Positions 8,249 through 16,223 of a stretch of 64,000 nucleotides of DNA are shown here, in pieces. Each line of letters opens with the position of its first letter. The stretch's first letter is position 1. The notes under the pieces are model-generated. The model was not told where the DNA came from, searched no databases, and was given only the letters and a program-made list of their open reading frames with translations. Made by a program: the position numbers and the translations under genes. The DNA is from Faecalicatena orotica (GTDB lineage: Bacteria; Bacillota; Clostridia; Lachnospirales; Lachnospiraceae), in NCBI RefSeq assembly GCF_003149245.1, contig NZ_QGDL01000001.1, forward strand, positions 709,089 to 773,088. Reading direction: 5' to 3'.

Positions 8249-8665
8249 TTATTCGTCTAATTCCCAAAACAACATCTTATACCCGTCTCGCTGCACGATA
8301 CAAGGTTTTACTGGAACCGGTAATTTTGCATTCAATTCTTCCAACCGATCCTCACCTACCTTCAGTACTACAGTATTCATACCGTCCAAAATATCTCCTT
8401 CTTCAATCTGTACAATAGCCCACATAAAATCGCCATATTCTTCTGTCAGCCCCGGATTATTCTGCATCATAGACTGCGGTATAAAACAAGTAGCATATGC
8501 TTTACCGGATATTTCACACCATTCAGTATCCAAATGTCCGCATTCATTGCATGCATAATGAGGTGGAAACTCAATATGTCCGCATTCAGGACATCTGCGC
8601 CCCAATAATTTTCCTTCTTCGAGGCCCTCATACCATTTCTTAACAATTCTTTCTACGCGTTCCAT
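8249..8665 (-). CDS. Zn-ribbon/OB-fold (DUF35) thiolase-associated protein
   Basis: 138 residues. The N-terminal helix (RIVKKWYEGLEEGKLLG) is followed by a rubredoxin-like zinc ribbon with C25-P-E-C28 and C39-N-E-C42, then an OB-fold typical of DUF35. DUF35 proteins bind CoA or acyl-CoA and form complexes with thiolase-fold partners. Known examples are the archaeal thiolase/HMG-CoA synthase complex and PhlB in the PhlACB acyltransferase. The thiolase gene is directly upstream, 19 nt away, so the same kind of complex is expected here. Confidence 0.88.
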   Translation of the reverse strand: MERVERIVKKWYEGLEEGKLLGRRCPECGHIEFPPHYACNECGHLDTEWCEISGKAYATCFIPQSMMQNNPGLTEEYGDFMWAIVQIEEGDILDGMNTVVLKVGEDRLEELNAKLPVPVKPCIVQRDGYKMLFWELDE

Positions 8666-8684
8666 CTATATCCCTCCTTATGCT

Positions 8685-9980
8685 TTAAAGTTTATTCAGA
8701 ATCTGAACAGTAACATTCTGTCCGCCACCGAAACCACGTAACATTGCATACTGCGGATCTACCTTCACTTGAGTCCGTCCCATTTCTCCACGAAGCTGTT
8801 TGACAGCCTCAAAGATATCGTGAAGGCCCGATGTTCCATGTGCATGGCCATACTGACAACGTCCTCCGTTTGTATTAATCGGACGATCGCCGTCAAACGC
8901 AGTTCTGCTTTCTAACATATATTTCCATCCTTCTCCCTTCGGAAGGTATTCGCATTCCTCTGCTGCAAGAAGTTGAGAGGAATTAAAGAAGTCATTCGCA
9001 TAAAAAATATCCATATCAGCTCCAGTAAGTCCTGTCAACTCCTTAATCTGTTCATAGGCACCCGATGTAGCGTATTTCTCCAAATTACCGATCATTCCAT
9101 TCAATGTTGCATGTCCTGTTCCAAGAACTTCAATCGGATGATCCGTATACTTATATGCCATTTCTGTTGGACAAACAATAAGGGCTGCCGCACCATCGCA
9201 ACGTAGTTCAAAATTGGAAACTCTCAGATATCTGGTAAATTTGGGATTATACTGCGAACGGATATATTCTTGGTCTGTCATGCCTACTTCCGCTGCTTCT
9301 TCTGCATAGGTTTTATCATTAAGTGCTCTTGGATTAAGCGCTGCAGCACGACGGCAGTCAATAGATAGCTGACACAACACGTCATCTATTTTATCAGCGG
9401 TCAATTTATTTTCTTTTACATAGGAATCCAACCAGCTGTCACAGACTAGTGGATTTGCACCTAAACTAGGAGCTGCGTAATCCTTAGAATACAATTTATC
9501 TAAGCCTTCGGAAATATACAGGTCATTATCAAACTGTCTTCGCATATAGGATGGTTTTCTTGGTGTTGCAAGAGACCAAGACATATCACATCCACCTGAA
9601 AGAACAATATCATATGTACCTGAAGCTACTGCCATAACCGCCTGTTCCAGTGCAATATAACCGGAACAGCATGCCTCAGAATGATGGGCACTGGCTTTTC
9701 CCTTCATGCCAAACCAGCTGGAATACTGGGCATTCGGAGTTATATAACCGCCCTGTAGTGCCGGCATCGCGCAAGTACTGTAGTAGAATTCTACATCTTT
9801 TGCTGTAATTCCGGCATCTTTCATTGCTTCGATTGCTGCTGCACCGAACATTTCCAGATCGCTAAGTCCCTCTGTATCCGGATTATCCATAGTATACATA
9901 TATGGAGTAGCGCCAACACCAATAATTGAAACACTTCTGCTTAAAGGTTTGAGTGCCTTATTTTTTATTTTTTTTGCCAT
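8685..9980 (-). CDS. Thiolase-like acyltransferase (SCP2/PhlC-type thiolase)
   Basis: 431 residues. The fold is that of non-degradative thiolases of the SCP-x/PhlC type. The nucleophile segment is SEACCSGYIAL (Cys104), and the catalytic His segment is GHAHGTSGLHD, where a classical degradative thiolase has GHPxGxSG. INTNGGRCQYG precedes it and GGGQNVTVQIL ends the protein. Such enzymes, paired with a DUF35 partner, make or break carbon-carbon bonds with acyl-CoA or acyl-ACP. The gene lies between the ACP gene (15 nt upstream) and the DUF35 gene (19 nt downstream). The substrate is unknown; an acyl or acetyl transfer onto ACP- or CoA-bound chains fits the context. Confidence 0.85.
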   Translation of the reverse strand: MAKKIKNKALKPLSRSVSIIGVGATPYMYTMDNPDTEGLSDLEMFGAAAIEAMKDAGITAKDVEFYYSTCAMPALQGGYITPNAQYSSWFGMKGKASAHHSEACCSGYIALEQAVMAVASGTYDIVLSGGCDMSWSLATPRKPSYMRRQFDNDLYISEGLDKLYSKDYAAPSLGANPLVCDSWLDSYVKENKLTADKIDDVLCQLSIDCRRAAALNPRALNDKTYAEEAAEVGMTDQEYIRSQYNPKFTRYLRVSNFELRCDGAAALIVCPTEMAYKYTDHPIEVLGTGHATLNGMIGNLEKYATSGAYEQIKELTGLTGADMDIFYANDFFNSSQLLAAEECEYLPKGEGWKYMLESRTAFDGDRPINTNGGRCQYGHAHGTSGLHDIFEAVKQLRGEMGRTQVKVDPQYAMLRGFGGGQNVTVQILNKL

Positions 9981-9995
9981 AATATTCCCCTTTCT

Positions 9996-10229
9996 TTACT
10001 TTAACTGTTCATTAACTTTGTCTATCATGTCGCCAATTGTTTTGCAAGCAGATGCCTCCAGGTAAGTAATTCTCACACCAAAGGTTTCCTCCAATAAAGA
10101 GGTCAAACCAACCATCTGCAAGGATTTTTTTGATAGAGATTGAATTTCTGTTTCCCTTGTTAAGTCCTCCTTATTTGTTCGGTATGAAATTGCTACCAAT
10201 TCGAGAACTTTGCTTTCAACATTTTCCAT
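9996..10229 (-). CDS. Acyl carrier protein (pathway-specific)
   Basis: 77 residues, a four-helix ACP. The carrier serine is Ser36 in KKSLQMVGL, at the position of the classical DSL motif, with a Lys in place of the usual Asp. The protein is acidic overall, as ACPs are. It is the first gene of a leftward operon with the thiolase and DUF35 genes, with GGAGG upstream of the ATG. The altered DSL motif suggests it is not the housekeeping fatty-acid ACP, which fits the presence of a separate acpS in the neighbouring operon. Confidence 0.82.
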   Translation of the reverse strand: MENVESKVLELVAISYRTNKEDLTRETEIQSLSKKSLQMVGLTSLLEETFGVRITYLEASACKTIGDMIDKVNEQLK

Positions 10230-10355
10230 TGCAATCCTCCTTTTTCTGATTTGTTTATCTGTTTATAGTGTATAGTTTTAAATTATTATTTGGAACAACA
10301 TATCACAATAAATGAATAGTAAGTTCCCATTAAAAAAATAATTTTGTACAAAAAA

Positions 10356-10383
10356 AATCGACACTTAAATAAAATTGTCGATT
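10356..10383 (-). terminator. Terminator or attenuator upstream of the ACP operon
   Basis: AATCGACA and TGTCGATT form an 8-bp stem over a 12-nt loop. Read leftward the hairpin is followed by a run of eight T, ideal for intrinsic termination. It lies 127 nt before the ACP start and after another terminator at 10448, so it is either a backup or a leader attenuator. Confidence 0.65.
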
Positions 10384-10447
10384 CAAATTTTTCTAAAATG
10401 TAACTATGCGAAATTCAAAGGACGTTTCTGAAAAAGTGAAAAAAGAA

Positions 10448-10463
10448 GCGGCCCCGGGGCCGC
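10448..10463 (-). terminator. Intrinsic terminator of the MATE gene
   Basis: A perfect 16-bp GC palindrome, GCGGCCCC-GGGGCCGC (stem of six with a four-base loop), is followed leftward by TTCTTTTTTCACTTTTT. It lies 45 nt after the MATE stop. Confidence 0.85.
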
Positions 10464-10508
10464 CTCACTCTGTCAAACTATTTTAAATCTCTATTTTTCG
10501 CATTGTTC

Positions 10509-11867
10509 CTAACCTTCTGCGTCTTCTCTTGTCAGCTTCCGTATCCAGTTGCCATAATGTGACTCCAGAAATGCCGGCACGCATTTAAAGATCTGGTCCG
10601 CATTCAGGCAGCATACAACGACCGCCGGAGAAGCCTTTACAACAAATGCCATGACAAACGACAGCGGTATAACGATCATCCAGATACTGATGAGGTCCAT
10701 TTTGACAACGAACATCGCATTCCCGCCTCCCCTGATGATTCCGTTGTTGGTCGGCATCTGGTAGGACATGCCTACACATACGACACTCAGGATGATCAGG
10801 AAGGTGTTCGCCATCTCTTTTGTGGATGCCGATAAGTCATACAGGCTCAGGATCGGAATCCGGATAAAGAATAAAATGATGCCGGACAAAACACCTATTA
10901 CAAGGAACAGTCTCTGCAGTTTTCCCGCGTACCGCTTTACACGGTCTATATCACCTGTCCCGACTGTTTTTCCGATGATAACAGATGCCGTGGAGGCAGC
11001 TCCCACAGCGGTGGACTTTACCAGCAGGAACACCGTTGAAGCCACGCTGTTTGCCGCGATGGCTGCTGATGTCATATGTCCCAGAATCGCCGTCTGCAAG
11101 GCCGTATTCACGCCCCACAGCCCCTGCACCAGTACCATCGGCCCTGTAATTCTGACATAATCGTTTCTCAGGACCTTATCAGACTGCAGGTAATCCTTCA
11201 GCTTTATTCTGAGATTCTTCTCCTTCTTCACCATATATATAATTAGGATACCACACTCCAGAATCCGCGCCGTCAGTGTACCCACTGCCGCTCCTGCAGT
11301 CCCCATCTCCGGAAAGTGGAATTTCCCATAGATCAGCAGGTAATTGATTCCGCAGTTTACAAAAAAGGTCATAATAGAAAGCTGAAATGCAATCTTCACG
11401 ATCTCCGTACTGCGCAGTGTCGCAAGTAAAAGCTGCGTCACTGCAAAGAACAGATATGTAAACCGAATAATCCTTAAATAATTTACACCTTCCTGTATGA
11501 TCGGGCCGTCTGTAGTAAAGATCCCGACTGCCTGATAAGGAAAGATACTGACGGTAAGAAACAGAATCACAGCTACAGACAAACCAATCCGCATAGCGAT
11601 AGCCGCAATCTTTTTCATCGGTTCTGTCTGCCTTTTCCCCCAGTACTGGCTGCCTATGATGACAAGCCCTTCCCCGAGCGCCGTTAATACCTGCTGAAAG
11701 ACAAATTGTATCTGGTTCACCGCTGCCACACCCGCCAGGGATGTTTCACTATAAGCCCCCAGCATCATATTATCCGCCAGATTGACGCTGATTGTAATGA
11801 CATTCTGTAAAACAAGCGCTGCATATATGGAAAAGAAATTCTTATAAAAACTCTTGTTCTCTGACAA
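10509..11867 (-). CDS. MATE family efflux transporter
   Basis: 452 residues with about twelve membrane segments in two homologous halves, the normal MATE size. N-terminal VNLADNMMLGAYSETSLAGVA is a typical TM1-loop-TM2 sequence, and GMSYQMPTNNGIIRGGGNAMFVV is the family block of the C-terminal half. The start is a TTG with GGGAGAGGG a few bases upstream; no ATG precedes the conserved first helix. MATE proteins export drugs or metabolites using Na+ or H+ gradients. It has its own terminator and its direction suggests a separate transcription unit. Confidence 0.92.
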   Translation of the reverse strand: MSENKSFYKNFFSIYAALVLQNVITISVNLADNMMLGAYSETSLAGVAAVNQIQFVFQQVLTALGEGLVIIGSQYWGKRQTEPMKKIAAIAMRIGLSVAVILFLTVSIFPYQAVGIFTTDGPIIQEGVNYLRIIRFTYLFFAVTQLLLATLRSTEIVKIAFQLSIMTFFVNCGINYLLIYGKFHFPEMGTAGAAVGTLTARILECGILIIYMVKKEKNLRIKLKDYLQSDKVLRNDYVRITGPMVLVQGLWGVNTALQTAILGHMTSAAIAANSVASTVFLLVKSTAVGAASTASVIIGKTVGTGDIDRVKRYAGKLQRLFLVIGVLSGIILFFIRIPILSLYDLSASTKEMANTFLIILSVVCVGMSYQMPTNNGIIRGGGNAMFVVKMDLISIWMIVIPLSFVMAFVVKASPAVVVCCLNADQIFKCVPAFLESHYGNWIRKLTREDAEG

Positions 11868-11933
11868 TTTTCCCTCTCCCTTCGTATAACATTTTCATTA
11901 TACGCGCCTGTCCCTGCCTTTTGCAATTATATT

Positions 11934-12977
11934 CTAATCTTTTTCACGCCGCCTGTACAGATAAGCCCCCATAAAAAGCAGGCTCCCCCACGCAAGATAG
12001 GCACTGTTCCTGCTGTGTTTTATGAGTGCCGCATCCCCGGGAAGCTGCTTTGATCCGGCTATATTCTGTGCCGACTGCACCAGTTGTTCGGCCTTTCCCT
12101 GATAAAAGCTAAAATCGGACCATCTTTTCGGGATATAATCCAGACTAAACCGAAAGCTGAGTCGGATTCCGGCAAATATCAATGCGGCCAGGCCTATCCC
12201 CCAAAATGCAAGCAGCACATTCCTCAGTACAACTATTTCAACCATACTTATCTGCCTTTTCAGTACAATATATCCATAAATAATAATGGCCCAGACAGGA
12301 AGCGTCAGGAAGAGGAAATTAAAGGCCGAATAATCCCCTCCTGCCAGAACTGTATCCGGAGTACCAAACTCCTGCTGGATAAGCCAGCTTTCGGCCGCTG
12401 ATACAGCGGTCCTGCTTTTATAGACCATTTCGATATTGGAAAACCCAGATGCATCCGGATTCTGAATCCACAGCATTTTCCTTTTTTCTTTGATAATACC
12501 ACGTATCACATAATCCTCCTGGTTCACAGTCAGTGTTTTTCCGGCCACATCACTACTCCCAAACAGAGCCCTGGCGCCTTCATCACTGATGGCGCAGCCC
12601 CGGTTGTCCCCTTTCGAAGGATACATGCCGTCTATGCGCTGTCCGGGCAGAATTTTTTCCAGATCACCGTACCCCTCTATCAGCGAAAAATCCCCTTCAC
12701 TGAAATATTCCCCTGCTGCCGCCTCAATCCGGTCTTTTATGTTCCAGAGAGTCACTTCCGGTATCTCACCGGCCTTCTTTTCTAAATTTGTCTTTTCTCC
12801 GCGAATCTGCTCGTAATAACTGTCAAGCTGTTCTGCACTTACTGTATTCTTCTCAAACCTGACATGTATGATCGTTTCTCCTGCATGTATATAAGAATAT
12901 TCTGCAACAGAAAGCACCAGAAGGCCAATGCTGAACAGGAGCAGTATTCTCTGTATATATTTTCTCTTACTGGTCAA
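11934..12977 (-). CDS. MacB/FtsX-like membrane protein with extracellular domain
   Basis: 347 residues. A membrane segment at about 9-29 is followed by an outside domain (about 35-210) with MacB_PCD-like features (DEGARALFGSSDVAGKTL, then YVIRGIIKE). Three more membrane segments follow near 215-235, 250-270 and 322-340. That is the layout of FtsX/MacB-type permeases, although the C-terminal half is weakly conserved and there is no fused ATPase. The gene overlaps the HlyD-like gene by 11 nt, so the two products probably work together as an export or signalling complex. No ATP-binding subunit is encoded in this operon. Confidence 0.7.
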   Translation of the reverse strand: MTSKRKYIQRILLLFSIGLLVLSVAEYSYIHAGETIIHVRFEKNTVSAEQLDSYYEQIRGEKTNLEKKAGEIPEVTLWNIKDRIEAAAGEYFSEGDFSLIEGYGDLEKILPGQRIDGMYPSKGDNRGCAISDEGARALFGSSDVAGKTLTVNQEDYVIRGIIKEKRKMLWIQNPDASGFSNIEMVYKSRTAVSAAESWLIQQEFGTPDTVLAGGDYSAFNFLFLTLPVWAIIIYGYIVLKRQISMVEIVVLRNVLLAFWGIGLAALIFAGIRLSFRFSLDYIPKRWSDFSFYQGKAEQLVQSAQNIAGSKQLPGDAALIKHSRNSAYLAWGSLLFMGAYLYRRREKD

Positions 12978-14499
12978 TTCGCACCCTGTCTCCTTCTTCT
13001 ATTTCTTTGCTGCTTTCTTTGATTACCTTTGTTTTGTCTGTCAATGCTCCTTCCACGGCTACCCTGTTTAAGTCCTTTGCCTTTTTTACCAGACTGATTC
13101 TCTCCGTCACATATTCCTCACCCAGAATCGTGTTTGTTTTTCTGACCGCAAGGCAGTATGCCCCTTTTGAATCCTCGCGGACCGCTTCTATCGGCAGAAT
13201 CCAGTCATACCGGATATCGGACTCTTTCTCAATCACATACGCACCTTCCATACCATCCGAATATTCGTCCCCTTCTATCTTGGCGGTAATATACCGTATG
13301 TCATCCTGATTCTGCTTTGTTCCGTCACCAGTGCCCCCTGCCGCCCCGCTTTCATCCCCGGACCGGTTCTCCTCTGTCCGGATGCTCTGGATCTTCAGTT
13401 TTTTCTGTCCCTTCATGCCGGTAAACTCTGCAAGTATCGTATCCCCTTCTTTCAGCTTCAGGGCATTTTCTTTATCCACAGGGGCTAAAAACTCGTAACC
13501 GCCTGTTCCGATCCGTATATATTCCTGTCCTGAAGTGACCATGCCCTCCGACAGGCTGTTCTGCGTAATGGTTCCTTTCACAGTCGATTTTATAACGCCT
13601 TTCGCATCCATAATATCCTGCAGCCTTTTTATGGCCTTCTCCTGCTGTCCGATATCTATCTTCAGACCTTCAAGTGTCAGGTCTGAGCTCTGCTTTGCCT
13701 TCTGTTCATTTGCATTTGTATTCTCATCCTCTGTCTGGGCAATCTCATATGCCGCCTGAGCCTGGTCAAGTGCATCCTGCATGGCATCCACACTCTGCTT
13801 CAGAGACTCAATCTGTGTCTGCTTTTCTGATGCTGTGCGCTCCAGTTCCTGATCAATGCTGCTGATGGTCTGGTCGTATGCCGCTTTTGCCTCCACATTC
13901 TCCTCACCGCCCTGCATCAAAAATGTATCATATGCCGCCTGTTTTTGCTCATCCGCCTTCCGCTGTCTTTCCGCCGCCTCCTGATTCTCTGTATTTACTG
14001 CTTCATCCAGTCTGGCAGATGCCTCCTGATAATTGTTCCGGGCCATTTCCAGATTCTTTTCTGCCAGATAGGTCTGGGGTGTCCGGGCGTCCGGCGTCTG
14101 GCTGATCTGCTCTTTCTCAAACTGCAGGCACAGCTGTTCCAGCTTATCCTTCTGCTCATCCAGTTCTCTTGAAAGCTCCTCTGTATCGATCAGTACAAGG
14201 GGATCTCCTGGTTTTATATTCGTACCGGGTTTTGTAACCTCCTTAACCCGCAGATTTGCGGGAACCGTCACCAGATCCCCCTTCGACGCTCTTATGCTGC
14301 CTTTTCCCTTTATCTTATATTTTAAATTTCCCGAGGACGGTTTTTCAAGCCTGACCTTGGGGACAATCACTGAATCTGCTGCCCTTGACACAATAGTACA
14401 CAGTACCATCACTGCAAAAAAGATAGCAAGCAGTTTTCCCCAGAATGCTTTTGTCTTTATCTTCTCTTTTACGTTCTTACGCCTTGTTCTTTGAGTCAT
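12967..14499 (-). CDS. HlyD/MacA-like membrane fusion (adaptor) protein
   Basis: 510 residues. One N-terminal membrane segment (about 20-40) leads into a barrel and the lipoyl-like half-motif PGTNIKPGDPLVLID (91-105). A long Gln/Glu-rich coiled coil runs from about 107 to 300, with the returning lipoyl half at GTITQNSLSEGMV and a beta-barrel C-terminus. In Gram-positives such adaptors pair with MacB-like ABC exporters for peptides or drugs. Here the downstream gene is an FtsX-like permease, and the upstream genes are sugar-type ABC permeases and a binding protein. The start ATG is 18 nt after the MalG-like gene, so it is in the same operon. Confidence 0.85.
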   Translation of the reverse strand: MTQRTRRKNVKEKIKTKAFWGKLLAIFFAVMVLCTIVSRAADSVIVPKVRLEKPSSGNLKYKIKGKGSIRASKGDLVTVPANLRVKEVTKPGTNIKPGDPLVLIDTEELSRELDEQKDKLEQLCLQFEKEQISQTPDARTPQTYLAEKNLEMARNNYQEASARLDEAVNTENQEAAERQRKADEQKQAAYDTFLMQGGEENVEAKAAYDQTISSIDQELERTASEKQTQIESLKQSVDAMQDALDQAQAAYEIAQTEDENTNANEQKAKQSSDLTLEGLKIDIGQQEKAIKRLQDIMDAKGVIKSTVKGTITQNSLSEGMVTSGQEYIRIGTGGYEFLAPVDKENALKLKEGDTILAEFTGMKGQKKLKIQSIRTEENRSGDESGAAGGTGDGTKQNQDDIRYITAKIEGDEYSDGMEGAYVIEKESDIRYDWILPIEAVREDSKGAYCLAVRKTNTILGEEYVTERISLVKKAKDLNRVAVEGALTDKTKVIKESSKEIEEGDRVRIDQ

Positions 14500-14517
14500 A
14501 ACTGTCCAACCTCGCTT

Positions 14518-15363
14518 TTATTCTTTCAGCCCGGAAGCCGCAATTCCCTGTTCCAGATACTGCTGCCCCCACAGAAACAGAAAAACAGCCGGAAGCAGCA
14601 TAACGATTGATGCCGCAAAAGAAACATTGATCTTATCGGATGTAATATTCGGTAAATACAGAGACAGCGGCCATAAATTCTTTGTTTTCAAAAATGTCAT
14701 CGGCTGTTCAATGACATTCCAGTATTCCAGAAATCCCAGAATCATGGCAGAGATAATCCCCGGCAGTGCCATCGGGACGCCGACCATACAGAAGACCTTA
14801 AATTCACCTGCCCCGTCTATTCTGGCAGCTTCGATCAGTGAATCCGGGATTCCTGAAAATGCTTTTGACATGATAAATACAGGGAATGTGTTGAATATGC
14901 CGGGAAGGATAAGTGCCAGATGTGTATCCAGAAGCTGAAACTGCTTCAATACAAGGTATCCCGACACCATTGTTACCTGAAAGGGCATGATCATTAATAT
15001 CATATAGAGAAGCATCAGGATGTTTCTGCCCCTGAATTTATAGCGTCCCAGTGCCCATGCGGCCGGTGTCCCGATTAAAAGTTGGCCGAGAAGGACTGGA
15101 AATACCTGTCTGCATGAATTCCAGAACATCACGAAGAATCCGGGGGAATCCAAAAGCAGTTCCACGTATGGTTCCAGAGTGGGATACTTCGGCAGCAGAG
15201 AAAAATGTGCCCTTCCGTCAGCGCCTGCCAGGACTGCCCCTGTATTTTCAATCAGCTCCCCCTTTCCCATAAAGGACTGCGCCGCCATGTACAGCAGAGG
15301 GAGCCATATAACGCTGCTCAGCAGGACTAACCCCGCCGTGATCCATCTATTTTTTCTTTTCAT
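14518..15363 (-). CDS. Carbohydrate-type ABC permease (MalG-like)
   Basis: 281 residues, six membrane segments, and the cytoplasmic EAA loop DSLIEAARIDGAGEFKVF, which docks the ATPase. These are standard features of CUT1-family MalG-type permeases. It overlaps the MalF-like gene by 17 nt. The pair would carry whatever the propeller/binding-protein lipoprotein captures. As is common in this family in Firmicutes, no ATPase gene is nearby, so a shared MsmX-like ATPase elsewhere is expected. Confidence 0.9.
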   Translation of the reverse strand: MKRKNRWITAGLVLLSSVIWLPLLYMAAQSFMGKGELIENTGAVLAGADGRAHFSLLPKYPTLEPYVELLLDSPGFFVMFWNSCRQVFPVLLGQLLIGTPAAWALGRYKFRGRNILMLLYMILMIMPFQVTMVSGYLVLKQFQLLDTHLALILPGIFNTFPVFIMSKAFSGIPDSLIEAARIDGAGEFKVFCMVGVPMALPGIISAMILGFLEYWNVIEQPMTFLKTKNLWPLSLYLPNITSDKINVSFAASIVMLLPAVFLFLWGQQYLEQGIAASGLKE

Positions 15364-16210
15364 GTGTCAGATGCACTCCTATTATAATTAGTGATGCAGC
15401 GGCTGCCATCATGACAGAGGCAGCGCTCATCTTTTGTATGTCAAGCTTTACAAACCAGTTATTAAAAAGGTGTTGCAGCATGTAAATGCTCTTGTGTGGA
15501 TAATCTCCGGCGATCAGATAGGCCTCCCTGAATACTTTAAACGAATTGACCAGTGATAATACGGCAATCATCGCCACGGTCGGTCTTAGAAGAGGCAGGG
15601 TAATGTGAAAGAAACACTCCTTTTTCCCCGCGCCGTCCATTCTGGCCGCCTCATAGAGAGAATCCGGGATTTCATTTAGTCCGGCCAGCCACAGGATCAT
15701 GTCATACCCTGTGTTTTTCCAAAGGTAGCTGAACACAAGGACATAAAATGCAGACGGTCCGTTCATCCAGTCTGTGGGACTGATATGGAACCGCTCAATA
15801 AAACCGTTCAAAAATCCGTGGTTATCAAATACAAGCCGCCACAATACCACGATAGAAGCGACCGGGATCGCCATCGGAAACAGGAATATCGTCTTAAGCA
15901 GCTCACGAAGCCTTGTAATACTGCTGATAAGAACAGCCACCGCCAGGGAAAGGAGTAAAAGCAGGGGGATGCAGGTCACGATAAAACGCACCGTATTTGA
16001 CACCGCCAGCTGAAACGAACTCTTTCCGATTACAGTCAAATAATTATCCAGTCCCGTAAAATTCACGCCCACTGCGTCCATAAAGGAACGCCTGAACACA
16101 TCTAAGAACGGAAATAGGATAAAGATCCCCACTCCCGCCAGGCTTGGCAGGAGGAAAAGAAACCTGCCGGGGTACCGTATCCCCTTTCGTTTTCCCCCTG
16201 CCATATGCAT
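15347..16210 (-). CDS. Carbohydrate-type ABC permease (MalF-like)
   Basis: CUT1 MalF-type permease with six membrane segments and the EAA loop DSLYEAARMDGAGKKECF. The frame is open back to 16315, but that start would overlap the lipoprotein gene by 92 nt and adds a basic stretch with no counterpart in the family. The paired Met codons at 16210 and 16204 give a normal cytoplasmic N-terminus (MAGGKRKGIRYPGRF) about 14 nt after the lipoprotein stop. Neither start has a strong ribosome site, so the exact start is uncertain. Confidence 0.87.
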   Translation of the reverse strand: MHMAGGKRKGIRYPGRFLFLLPSLAGVGIFILFPFLDVFRRSFMDAVGVNFTGLDNYLTVIGKSSFQLAVSNTVRFIVTCIPLLLLLSLAVAVLISSITRLRELLKTIFLFPMAIPVASIVVLWRLVFDNHGFLNGFIERFHISPTDWMNGPSAFYVLVFSYLWKNTGYDMILWLAGLNEIPDSLYEAARMDGAGKKECFFHITLPLLRPTVAMIAVLSLVNSFKVFREAYLIAGDYPHKSIYMLQHLFNNWFVKLDIQKMSAASVMMAAAASLIIIGVHLTHEKKK

Positions 16211-16223
16211 AGAAGGCACCGCG

